This document shows, piece by piece, positions 35,781-43,101 of a stretch of 46,505 nucleotides of DNA; position 1 is the first letter of the stretch, and every line of letters begins with the position of its first letter. The translations under genes were made by a program, and so were the position numbers. Location: assembly GCA_002401485.1 (NCBI GenBank), contig NVTF01000062.1, forward strand, positions 1 through 46,505, given 5' to 3'. The notes beneath the pieces are model-generated. The model ran no database searches. It had not been told where the DNA came from and saw only the letters and a list, made by a program, of their open reading frames with translations. The DNA comes from Elusimicrobiota bacterium. GTDB taxonomy: Bacteria > Elusimicrobiota > Elusimicrobia > UBA1565.

Positions 35781-36077
35781 TTAGCCGATGGGCTCAAATC
35801 CCGCTTTTGTCACGGCTTCCGGCAGACCTGTATCGTCAAGATCCTGGTTCACACCTCGATCCGTCATTAATATCAACCGTTGAACGATGCGGCTTTTTCC
35901 CCGTACACGTCCGACGAGTGACGCAATATCCTTGGATGCGGCACGGCGATCTGATACAACGCCGTCGTTAAACCAACGAATGGTCTTGGACGCGCTTTTT
36001 TTACTTGGCATGAGCTTTACCGTCAACAATGATTCTGTGACAAATAAGTCTCCGACCTCTTCCTGCTTAGGCTTCAC
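35781..36077 (-). CDS. Small hypothetical protein
   Basis: From the GTG at 36077 the protein has 98 residues; a TTG directly before it (36080) is the alternative. AGGAGG lies 8 nt upstream of the GTG, one of the best ribosome-binding sites in this region. The sequence is basic, with RWFNDGVVSDRRAASKDIASL and LILMTDRGVNQDLDDTGLPEAV as its most structured parts, each about 20 residues. No family is recognised. It converges on tatD and has its own promoter candidate at 36142-36170. Confidence 0.65.
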   Translation of the reverse strand: MKPKQEEVGDLFVTESLLTVKLMPSKKSASKTIRWFNDGVVSDRRAASKDIASLVGRVRGKSRIVQRLILMTDRGVNQDLDDTGLPEAVTKAGFEPIG

Positions 36078-36141
36078 CAAAGAGTCCTCCTTTTTGGGTG
36101 GCTTTCTTCTCGGCGGGGAACAGACAGAACGTCAGCTTGGT

Positions 36142-36170
36142 ATGATACTAGATAAACCCCCATTCTTCAA
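36142..36170 (-). promoter_or_regulatory. Promoter candidate of the small gene at 35781-36077
   Basis: On the minus strand TTGAAG (36170-36165) and TATCAT (36147-36142) are 17 nt apart. The -35 box lies in the loop of the terminator candidate of the HAD-like gene. Confidence 0.45.
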
Positions 36171-36176
36171 GGGGGT
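36156..36176. terminator. Intrinsic terminator candidate at the end of the HAD-like gene
   Basis: ACCCCC (36156-36161) pairs with GGGGGT (36171-36176) around a 9-nt loop. On the plus strand it is followed by GTTTCTTTTT, and on the minus strand by TTTATCT. The stem overlaps the stop codon region of the HAD-like gene. It may work in both directions. Confidence 0.5.
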
Positions 36177-37393
36177 GTTTCTTTTTCCGTTTCCGTTGGG
36201 ACCGTCCCCAAAAGCCGTTGGGGGGTTGCAATGGGGCTGAAGGCGGGCTGGATAAACCACCCCCGCCCCCGCCACTCCCGGGAGGTTTTGGGATCAAGCG
36301 GTTTTTGGACCACGACGACCCGCATCCCGTTTCCGTAACCGAGTATTTTCTTATCCCGAGGGGAGGCGACCACGAGTACCGGCACTCGGCCGATGAAGAG
36401 GGTTAAGGCTTCGGCGGCACCTTCTCCCGTCGGGATCGGGATTAACGGCTCCTCCCCGAGTATGCCGTCATTAACTTTGACGCGGATTCCGAGAACCCGG
36501 CTGATATCCACACCGATGGCGGAGGCGAAAACTTCGTCCGACCAGTCGTTGCTTGTGCTCATGATCCAGAGGTCAAATCCCCGCCGGCGGAGCTGGGCGA
36601 AGAGTTCGGACATTTCGGGAATAAGCCGGATGCCGGTGCGTTCGTATTCCGGGCTGGGGTCTTCGGGGATATCTTCGACGATTTTAATGCCAATGGGACG
36701 ATTGAGTTCTTCGATCAGGGTCGCTCGAGAATAACGCCTAAGTTCCGCCTCTCCATAGTTCATGAGCAAGGACGCGATCCAGCGATGACACGCGGCGAAG
36801 CCGGCTTCTTCGCAGATGATGCGGTATGTGCGAAGCATGCCTTTTCGGTACATCTTGTAAAAAGGATTGACGGGCCACGAGCGAGTCTCGGATTTCATAA
36901 ATCCGCGGTATCCCGCTTCAATGCGGGAGCGGCCGTATTGTTGAGGAATTCGGTCCCACCAGGCCGGGCTAAATCGGAATTCAGCGCGGCGGACCATGCG
37001 CCGGAAGATCGCTTCCCCGAGGTGGCCGTTGATGGCTACGTCTTCAAATCCAAACACAACCACGGGGGGGTCCAGTGTCGAGTAATTAGGCTCCCCCTCC
37101 CCGCTGTATTCAAGCACGCGCTCCAGCGCATCCGCGATGGCGGGTTTCCAGCGCCCTTGGGATAATCGACGCTGCTTAGGAAGCGGGCGCGAGAGTATTT
37201 TCGGTCGGGCCTGCACTTCGAGGGTCTTCTCTTTTGGGATGATGGGCTTGCTGGGCAGGAGGGGTCTGGGGACAATGCGTCCAGGGCGGGATTTATGGGA
37301 TCGTGTTCGGCGTCGTCTCGGTTTTGTTTGAGAAAAAGCCGGGATGACGCCAATACTAATGACCGTGATGATTGCGATCCCTCGTCGGAGCAT
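36167..37393 (-). CDS. Exported HAD-like protein lacking the catalytic aspartates
   Basis: The 408-residue protein begins with a signal-like segment (to about residue 21, IGVIPAFSQ) and a long basic, proline-rich linker (22-80). The core from about 108 matches the HAD-type phosphatase pattern: VVVFGFEDVAING followed by GEAIFRRM, and later LRRRGFDLWIMSTSND. In active members the first motif is FDxDxT; here Gly115 and Glu117 replace the nucleophile and acid-base aspartates, so ordinary phosphatase activity is unlikely. A binding or structural role is possible. An extended -10 ends 7 nt before the ATG. Confidence 0.75.
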   Translation of the reverse strand: MLRRGIAIITVISIGVIPAFSQTKPRRRRTRSHKSRPGRIVPRPLLPSKPIIPKEKTLEVQARPKILSRPLPKQRRLSQGRWKPAIADALERVLEYSGEGEPNYSTLDPPVVVFGFEDVAINGHLGEAIFRRMVRRAEFRFSPAWWDRIPQQYGRSRIEAGYRGFMKSETRSWPVNPFYKMYRKGMLRTYRIICEEAGFAACHRWIASLLMNYGEAELRRYSRATLIEELNRPIGIKIVEDIPEDPSPEYERTGIRLIPEMSELFAQLRRRGFDLWIMSTSNDWSDEVFASAIGVDISRVLGIRVKVNDGILGEEPLIPIPTGEGAAEALTLFIGRVPVLVVASPRDKKILGYGNGMRVVVVQKPLDPKTSREWRGRGWFIQPAFSPIATPQRLLGTVPTETEKETPP

Positions 37394-37400
37394 CTTGATT

Positions 37401-37409
37401 TTTATATCA
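37401..37409 (-). promoter_or_regulatory. Extended -10 box (TGATATAAA) of the HAD-like gene
   Basis: On the minus strand TG-A-TATAAA ends 7 nt before the ATG at 37393. It overlaps the -10 box of the divergent gene (37405-37410). Confidence 0.5.
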
Positions 37410-37410
37410 T
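37405..37410 (+). promoter_or_regulatory. TATCAT -10 box of the deoxyhypusine-synthase-like gene
   Basis: TATCAT ends 6 nt before the ATG at 37417 and shares bases with the opposing -10 box at 37401-37406. Only 23 bp separate the two start codons. Confidence 0.5.
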
Positions 37411-37416
37411 ATCCTC

Positions 37417-38421
37417 ATGACTGAAACCGCCACCAAACCAAACACCGCGCAAGCCGCCCCCGTCAGGGAGTTTATTAAACGCAATTACAGACACTTTAAC
37501 GCCGCCACAATTGTGGATGCCGCCGAGGCCTGGGAAACGATGTTGGGTAAGGGCGATAAAATGTTTTTCACCATGGCGGGTGCGATGTCAACGGCGGAGC
37601 TCGGCATCAGTGTGGCAGAACTGATTCGAAAGGACAAGATCCACGCGATTTGCTGCACCGGTGCAAACCTGGAAGAAGATATCTTCAACCTCGTCGCTCA
37701 CGACCACTATAAACGTGTTCCGAATTATCGCGATTTAACCCCGGACCAGGAGCGGGAGCTTTGTGAAGGCGGTTGGAATCGGGTGACCGATACCTGCATC
37801 CCCGAAATGGAGGCGATGCGGCGAATCGAATCGAAGCTGCTTCCTTTCTGGAAGAGGGCGGATGCCGAAGGCAAACGCATGTTCCCCTACGAGTTCATGT
37901 ACGAGATTATCCGTAACGGGGATCTTAAGGAGTTTTATCAGATTGATCCTCAGGATTCTTGGATGATCGCCGCCAGCGAGAAAAATCTTCCGATTTTCAC
38001 TCCGGGGTGGGAGGATTCAACGCTGGGCAACGTGTATGTCTCGGAAAAAATAAAGGGGCATATCAAGGATCTTTCCGGCGTGAAGAGCGGTCTCGAGATG
38101 ATGGAAGCCTTAATCAGTTGGTACCGCGAGAGCACCAAGGACAACGGCGTCGGCTTTTTCCAAATTGGAGGAGGCATCGCCGGCGATTTTCCGATTTGTG
38201 TTGTCCCCCTCATTCAGCAAGACCTTAAGGAAGACGTTAAACTCTGGAGCTATTTCTGTCAAATCAGCGATTCCACGACGTCGTATGGCTCCTACAGCGG
38301 CGCGGTTCCCAATGAAAAGATCACATGGGGCAAGCTGGATAAAAATACCCCTCGATTTGTGATCGAGTCCGATGCGACAATTGTCGCTCCGCTGATTTTC
38401 AGCTACATCCTCGGGAATTAG
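37417..38421 (+). CDS. Deoxyhypusine synthase family protein (bacterial type)
   Basis: The 334-residue protein shows the family NAD-binding and polyamine-site pattern: MFFTMAGAMSTAELGISVAEL in part, CCTGANLEEDIFNLVAHDHY in part, and FTPGWEDSTLG. It also has VGFFQIGGGIAGDFPICVVP, with SYSGAVPNEKITWGKL near the end. Eukaryotic enzymes move the butylamine part of spermidine to eIF5A through a lysine after the GGG block; here that position reads GGGIAGD, without lysine, as I recall for a bacterial subgroup. Bacteria have no eIF5A, so a homospermidine-synthase-like or unknown role is likely. No Shine-Dalgarno sequence; -10 box 6 nt upstream. Confidence 0.88.
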   Translation: MTETATKPNTAQAAPVREFIKRNYRHFNAATIVDAAEAWETMLGKGDKMFFTMAGAMSTAELGISVAELIRKDKIHAICCTGANLEEDIFNLVAHDHYKRVPNYRDLTPDQERELCEGGWNRVTDTCIPEMEAMRRIESKLLPFWKRADAEGKRMFPYEFMYEIIRNGDLKEFYQIDPQDSWMIAASEKNLPIFTPGWEDSTLGNVYVSEKIKGHIKDLSGVKSGLEMMEALISWYRESTKDNGVGFFQIGGGIAGDFPICVVPLIQQDLKEDVKLWSYFCQISDSTTSYGSYSGAVPNEKITWGKLDKNTPRFVIESDATIVAPLIFSYILGN

Positions 38422-39927
38422 TTGGCTCGCATCGGTTGGATCGCCGCCCTGCTCGCCGTTTTGGCGGCGGGCACATGGCTGCGCTGGAACGCGGCGACTC
38501 GGGCGGGGTCCGCTTTTCTCGATGTTGATGAACCCATCTATCTGAACATAGGAATCAATGCCGCGCGTTTGGGCGTGCTCGGCCCTGAGCCGGCGATCCC
38601 CTCCCCTGGGCGTATGCCTGCGGGGCCGGCCTGGATTGCGCTTTCCCAGTTCGGAAAAGGCGCTGCTGATCCGTTGCGCGCCCGGCATTTGCAGGCGGTT
38701 ATAGCGGGCCTGGGGGTTTTTGTTTTTTTTCTTTTCGGTATTTTCCTCGACGAGAAACGCCGGGCGGCGGTGGGAATTCTCGCAGCGGCGTTGTACGCGC
38801 TGCACCCGGGCCTCATTGAGACAACGGCGATTATCCGAACGGAATGGCTCGACGTTATACTGACCGCCTTGGTCGCGCTTTTTTCGATTGCCTGGTGGCG
38901 CAATCCGGATTCGCGTTCGGCATTCTGTTTTGGTTTGGCGTTGGGCGGCGCCCTGATGAGCCGGTCGTTTTTGTTTCTACTGGTCCCGGTGGTTATTTTG
39001 GCTGCTGTGCTGAAAAGACGCCGATCACTTTCCCTTTTTATTTTAGGCGTGTTGATTCCGTTGTCTCCATGGATGGCGCGCAATGCCGTTCAGTTCCGCG
39101 CGTTTATTCCATTTGAGCGCGGTGCCGCCGAGCCGAGTCTCTATTACAGTTCCTTAGGGCTGCCGGGTTCGAAGGGACTCTCTGAGTATGAAGCGATGGC
39201 TGTTGAGGCGCATCCAGCGCTGGCGGCGCTCGATACCGTTGCGCGCAAGAAGGCGTTGGGGTCGCTGGCCCGCCGCAATATCATCAAACAGCCGCAGCGG
39301 TTTCTGAACGGGGCCCTGAAGCGTTTTCCGGTGATTTGGTCGGGCCACTTGTGGTTGTTGTTATTTGGGTTTATTGGGTTTTGTTTGGCTCGCCGCCGGG
39401 TCGAAGCGAAGATTCTCGCGGGGCTGTGGGTGTATTACAATCTGCACGTCTTCGTCGATATTCACCTGATGCGGCTTTATCCCGGAATTGTTCCTTTGCT
39501 GGGATTGTGCGTGCTCGGGCTTCTTGAGATCCCTGGTTTTTCCAAGAGAATCCCCCCTCCTGCCTTGTCGGATTCATTGCAGCGCTGGGGCATGGCGGCA
39601 CTGTTGACTCTGTTGATTCCCGGATTTTTCTTCCTCGCGCGCGAGGCCTCCTGGGTCGCGCGTGTGAACACTCCCGAAGCCAAGGTGTTTTTGGACCGTA
39701 TTGTTCTTGACCCGAACGCAGGGTTACCCCTTCTGGATGAAAATGCCGAAAAGTATCCCTCTTTTGCTGCGCTGCACGTCACCCACGCCTCCTTGTTGTT
39801 AGGAGCGGGTCGTTCCGTCGAGGCATGTGCCTCGCTGCGGAAGGCTCACCGCATTATCGCGCCTTTGGGTGCGGCTGGCGGAGAGCTGGGCTCTCGAATC
39901 TCGACGAGCCTTTCCGCCTGCAATTGA
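38422..39927 (+). CDS. Polytopic membrane protein, probably GT39/ArnT-like glycosyltransferase
   Basis: The 501-residue protein begins with TTG immediately after the stop codon of the preceding gene, so the two are cotranscribed. It has about ten hydrophobic segments. After the first comes the acidic loop GSAFLDVDEPIYLNIGINA, which resembles the catalytic Asp-Glu loop of GT39-type lipid-sugar-dependent transferases. The final 80 residues are soluble and look like a short helical repeat (ALHVTHASLLLGAGRSVEACASL in part). The call rests on topology and the first loop only. Confidence 0.68.
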   Translation: MARIGWIAALLAVLAAGTWLRWNAATRAGSAFLDVDEPIYLNIGINAARLGVLGPEPAIPSPGRMPAGPAWIALSQFGKGAADPLRARHLQAVIAGLGVFVFFLFGIFLDEKRRAAVGILAAALYALHPGLIETTAIIRTEWLDVILTALVALFSIAWWRNPDSRSAFCFGLALGGALMSRSFLFLLVPVVILAAVLKRRRSLSLFILGVLIPLSPWMARNAVQFRAFIPFERGAAEPSLYYSSLGLPGSKGLSEYEAMAVEAHPALAALDTVARKKALGSLARRNIIKQPQRFLNGALKRFPVIWSGHLWLLLFGFIGFCLARRRVEAKILAGLWVYYNLHVFVDIHLMRLYPGIVPLLGLCVLGLLEIPGFSKRIPPPALSDSLQRWGMAALLTLLIPGFFFLAREASWVARVNTPEAKVFLDRIVLDPNAGLPLLDENAEKYPSFAALHVTHASLLLGAGRSVEACASLRKAHRIIAPLGAAGGELGSRISTSLSACN

Positions 39928-39933
39928 TATAAT
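39925..39933 (+). promoter_or_regulatory. Extended -10 promoter (TGATATAAT) of the nucleoside transporter gene
   Basis: TG-A-TATAAT lies 21 nt before the ATG, followed by GGAGGG 3 nt from the start codon. Unlike the leaderless genes, this one has a short leader with a ribosome-binding site. Confidence 0.65.
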
Positions 39934-39954
39934 CGCCCAACCCTTGGAGGGACC

Positions 39955-41244
39955 ATGGAAGACTTCATCCGCGCCATAATCGGCGTTGCCTCACTTATCG
40001 GCTTCGGCGTTTTGATCTCAAGCAACCGTAAGAAGATTAAGTGGGAGACAGTCGCCTGGGGCCTCGGGCTGCAGATTGTTTTCGGCCTTTTCCTGCTTAA
40101 GACGCCTTGGGGATTAGCCTTATTTTCAAAGGCAAATGACACAGTTATTGCCTTGCTTGGCTTCTCTAATGAAGGAGCTAAATTTCTGTTCGGACCGTTA
40201 ATCGGTTTCTCTTCCTTGCCTGTTGCGGCATCGGATGGGTCGGTGATTGGAGCGGCGAGCATCGGCATGATTTTCGCCTTTCGGGTACTTCCTACCATTC
40301 TCTTCTTCTCGGCGCTGATGTCGATTATGTATTACCTGGGCGTGATGCAGGTCATTATTTCGGTCTTTGCGAAGTTAATGAGCAAGACGATGAAAACGAG
40401 CGGTGCGGAGTCACTCTCGGTTGCGGCCAATATTTTTGTTGGGCAAACCGAGGCCCCGCTCGTCGTAAAACCCTACATTAACGACATGACCAAGTCAGAG
40501 TTGACGGCCATTATGGCCGGGGGATTTGCGACGGTCGCCGGCGGGGTCATGGCCGCTTATGTCGGATTTCTGAAGGACTCTATTCCCAATATCGCCGGGC
40601 ATCTGATGACGGCGAGCATTATGTCAGCCCCGGCGGCACTCGCGATGGCCAAGATTATTTATCCTGAAACCGAAAAGTCTAAGACCGCTGGAACGGTGAA
40701 GCTCGCTGTACCGCAAAACGACGCGAATCTCGTCGATGCAGCCGCCAATGGCACAATTCAAGGTCTGCAGCTGGCTCTCAACGTCGGGGCGATGCTGATT
40801 GCATTTATCGCTCTCGTGGCCATGCTCGATGGGTTTTTGGGTTGGGCAAGTCTTTCTTTGGGCGCACCTCCGGAAAACATGTTGACCCTAAAGAAAATTT
40901 TCGGCGTTGTGTTGTGGCCGGTCGCCTGGCTTTTGGGTGTTCCCTCCATCGACGCCGGGGCTTTTGCCAACCTGTTGGGTACGAAGTTGATGATCAACGA
41001 GTTTGTCGCTTATGTCGAATTAGGCGAGGCTGCGAAAACATTCGTGCACACGAAATCGGCGATCATTGGATCGTACGCCTTGTGCGGATTTGCGAATGTG
41101 AGCAGTATCGGCATTCAGCTTGGCGGTATTGGGGCCATTGCCGAGGGTCGTCGAGGGGATCTCGCACGCGTGGCGTGGCGCGCCTTGGCTGCGGGTGCTT
41201 GCGCGTCCTTTATGACCGCTGCGCTTGCTGGTTTTCTTGTTTAA
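39955..41244 (+). CDS. Concentrative nucleoside transporter (NupC/CNT family)
   Basis: The 429-residue membrane protein has the CNT signature: FGPLIGFSS, FRVLPTILFFSALMSIMYYLGVMQ in part, IFVGQTEAPLVVKPYI (the Q-T-E-A-P nucleoside-binding motif), and TVAGGVMAAYVGFL. These proteins carry nucleosides into the cell with protons or sodium ions. About ten membrane segments are visible. It seems to be a single gene with its own extended -10 promoter and a good ribosome-binding site. A hairpin at 41267-41294 follows the gene. Confidence 0.93.
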   Translation: MEDFIRAIIGVASLIGFGVLISSNRKKIKWETVAWGLGLQIVFGLFLLKTPWGLALFSKANDTVIALLGFSNEGAKFLFGPLIGFSSLPVAASDGSVIGAASIGMIFAFRVLPTILFFSALMSIMYYLGVMQVIISVFAKLMSKTMKTSGAESLSVAANIFVGQTEAPLVVKPYINDMTKSELTAIMAGGFATVAGGVMAAYVGFLKDSIPNIAGHLMTASIMSAPAALAMAKIIYPETEKSKTAGTVKLAVPQNDANLVDAAANGTIQGLQLALNVGAMLIAFIALVAMLDGFLGWASLSLGAPPENMLTLKKIFGVVLWPVAWLLGVPSIDAGAFANLLGTKLMINEFVAYVELGEAAKTFVHTKSAIIGSYALCGFANVSSIGIQLGGIGAIAEGRRGDLARVAWRALAAGACASFMTAALAGFLV

Positions 41245-41266
41245 GCACTAAACACAAATAAACGGA

Positions 41267-41294
41267 CATATATGACACTATATAAGTGTATATG
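41267..41294. repeat. Hairpin after the nucleoside transporter gene
   Basis: ACACT (41275-41279) pairs with AGTGT (41285-41289), extended by CATAT/ATATG after a 3-nt bulge. AT-rich sequence follows but no uninterrupted T-run, so termination is uncertain. Confidence 0.4.
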
Positions 41295-41334
41295 TATATT
41301 TATGGCTGATGAGTCCCATTTTTCTCAAATTGAG

Positions 41335-41363
41335 TTGACAGTTTTAATCGCATAGATTAAAAT
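41335..41363 (+). promoter_or_regulatory. Consensus promoter of the parAB operon
   Basis: TTGACA (41335-41340) and TAAAAT (41358-41363) are separated by exactly 17 nt. Transcription would start near 41370, placing the parS-like site at 41381-41396 in the leader. ParB bound there could lower expression of its own operon. Confidence 0.75.
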
Positions 41364-41380
41364 TAAAGTCCATTCGAAAA

Positions 41381-41396
41381 GTTTTCACGTGAAAAA
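41381..41396. other. parS-like centromere site upstream of parA
   Basis: The palindromic core TTTCACGTGAAA (41383-41394) is identical to the core of bacterial parS; 13 of 16 bases agree with the Bacillus consensus TGTTTCACGTGAAACA. Confidence 0.8.
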
Positions 41397-41402
41397 AACC
41401 AT

Positions 41403-42188
41403 ATGACCGAAATAATCGCTATTGCGAACCAAAAAGGGGGGGTCGGAAAAACAACAACCTCCATTAATTTCGCTGCAGCCCTCGCATGTTTGGGCCAGGA
41501 CACGCTTTTAATCGATTTAGACCCCCAAGCGAATGCAACCTCCGGATTAGGCTTCGATAAGCAAGAGGTTGAAGTTGGGATCCTTGAAAACCTCTTGGAT
41601 CAGGTCCCCTTGGAAAAAACCATCAAAGCAACGGGTGTGGAACTGCTGGATATAGTTTGCTCTAGTCCTGATATGATTTCGGCCGAAATACAACTATCCA
41701 ACGAAGTTTCACGTGAAAACAGGCTTCGTAAAGCGTTGGAGCCTTTTTCGAAAGGTTATGCTTACGTGGTCATTGATTGCCCGCCGTCTTTGGGGCTTTT
41801 GACGATTAATGCGCTTTGTGCGGCGAACAGGGTGCTTATCCCCATTCAAGGGGAATACTACGCTCTGGAGGGCTTGGCGAGCTTCTTCGATGCGATTAAG
41901 AAGGTGCAAGCGGCCTTGAATACCGGTCTTCAGCTGGAGGGGGGAGTTTTGACCATGTTTGACGCGCGATTTGCCCTTGCCCAACAGGTAAAGGGTGAGC
42001 TTTCCAAGTTCTTGGGTCCTAACCTGTTTGAAACGACAATCCCCCGAAACGTACGCTTGGCTGAAGCACCTGGTTTTGGCCAGACAATTTTTGAATACGA
42101 CCCCCGATCAAAGGGCAGCGAGCGTTATCTGGCGTTAGCTGGTGAATTTTTGAAGCGACGCGGGTGGCAGGGAATGAGGTTTAACTAA
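41403..42188 (+). CDS. parA: Chromosome-partitioning ATPase ParA (Soj)
   Basis: The 261-residue protein has the deviant Walker A motif KGGVGKTT at 11-18 and LLIDLDPQANAT near 35-46, as in small chromosomal ParA/Soj proteins. ParA binds DNA as an ATP dimer and, with ParB at parS, separates newly copied origins. There is no extra N-terminal DNA-binding domain, as expected for the chromosomal type. The ATG has no Shine-Dalgarno sequence. A second parS-like site lies within the gene (41705-41720). parB follows after one base. Confidence 0.95.
   Translation: MTEIIAIANQKGGVGKTTTSINFAAALACLGQDTLLIDLDPQANATSGLGFDKQEVEVGILENLLDQVPLEKTIKATGVELLDIVCSSPDMISAEIQLSNEVSRENRLRKALEPFSKGYAYVVIDCPPSLGLLTINALCAANRVLIPIQGEYYALEGLASFFDAIKKVQAALNTGLQLEGGVLTMFDARFALAQQVKGELSKFLGPNLFETTIPRNVRLAEAPGFGQTIFEYDPRSKGSERYLALAGEFLKRRGWQGMRFN
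41705..41720. other. parS-like site inside parA
   Basis: The core TTTCACGTGAAA (41707-41718) is again perfect, and 13 of 16 bases match the consensus. Codons of parA are kept through it. Chromosomal parS sites inside genes near the origin are common. Confidence 0.8.
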
Positions 42189-42189
42189 G

Positions 42190-43101
42190 ATGAATAAGAA
42201 GCCGATGAGAAAAGCGCTGGGGCGTGGTTTGGAAGCCTTGCTGCCACAGGCTTCCAAGCAGCAATTAGAAACTTCTAACGAGGATTCGGTCAAAAAAGTT
42301 TTAATCAATCTAATCAAGCCCAGCCGAGTTCAGCCCCGAAAGAATTTTGATGCTGAAGAATTGAGCGAACTCGCCCAGTCCATCAAGGTGCATGGCCTGG
42401 CGCAGCCTATCATGGTTTCTTTTGACGCTATTTCTAATTCTTATGAGTTGATCGCTGGGGAGCGACGCCTACGTGCTTCCAAGTTGGCCGGCCTGGATAA
42501 AATTGAGGTGGTGGTTCGAACACCTACGTCCGACAAAGATCGTCTTGCCCTCGGGCTCATCGAGAATATTCAGAGGGCCAATCTCAACGGAATCGAAACC
42601 GCCCTCGCCTACAAGAAACTTATGGAGCAGTTCGAAGTTCCGCAGGGGTCGCTTTCAGAATTAATGGGCAAGTCCAAGTCCGCGGTTTCAAACACCTTGC
42701 GCCTTCTTGATCTCCCGGAGAACATTCAGAAGGCGATTAAGTTTGAGCAGATTTCAGAAGGGCATGGTCGAGCCCTTCTCATGGTTCGCGATCCCCATCA
42801 GCGCGACAAACTTTTTAAGCTCGCTCTCGAGCAGCACCTTTCTGTTCGCAAGGTGGAAGCAATCGCTTCAGAGCTAGCGGACGGGAAAACGCTTGATGAG
42901 GTTATCGGCAAAAAGAAAAAGCCGGCCAAATTGAAGCCGATCAAGTCCGCTGATATCGAGGCGCTGGAGAAGCGGCTCGAACGAGCATTTGGCACGAAGG
43001 TAGAGATTAAAACGCGCAAAGATCAAAAAAGCGGCCGTATTGTTGTGCATTTTTACAACCTCGAAGATTTCGACAATATAGTAAAAAGCCTGAAAAAATA
43101 A
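42190..43101 (+). CDS. parB: Chromosome-partitioning protein ParB (Spo0J)
   Basis: The 303-residue protein has the CTP-binding N-terminal domain with LIAGERRLRASKLAG, a helix-turn-helix region (GSLSELMGKSKSAVSNTLRL in part) that reads parS, and a C-terminal dimerization domain ending in VHFYNLEDFDNIVKSL. ParB loads on parS as a CTP-dependent clamp and spreads along DNA. Two parS-like sites are present directly upstream and inside parA. The stop codon TAA overlaps the ATG of the next gene by one base. Confidence 0.96.
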   Translation: MNKKPMRKALGRGLEALLPQASKQQLETSNEDSVKKVLINLIKPSRVQPRKNFDAEELSELAQSIKVHGLAQPIMVSFDAISNSYELIAGERRLRASKLAGLDKIEVVVRTPTSDKDRLALGLIENIQRANLNGIETALAYKKLMEQFEVPQGSLSELMGKSKSAVSNTLRLLDLPENIQKAIKFEQISEGHGRALLMVRDPHQRDKLFKLALEQHLSVRKVEAIASELADGKTLDEVIGKKKKPAKLKPIKSADIEALEKRLERAFGTKVEIKTRKDQKSGRIVVHFYNLEDFDNIVKSLKK

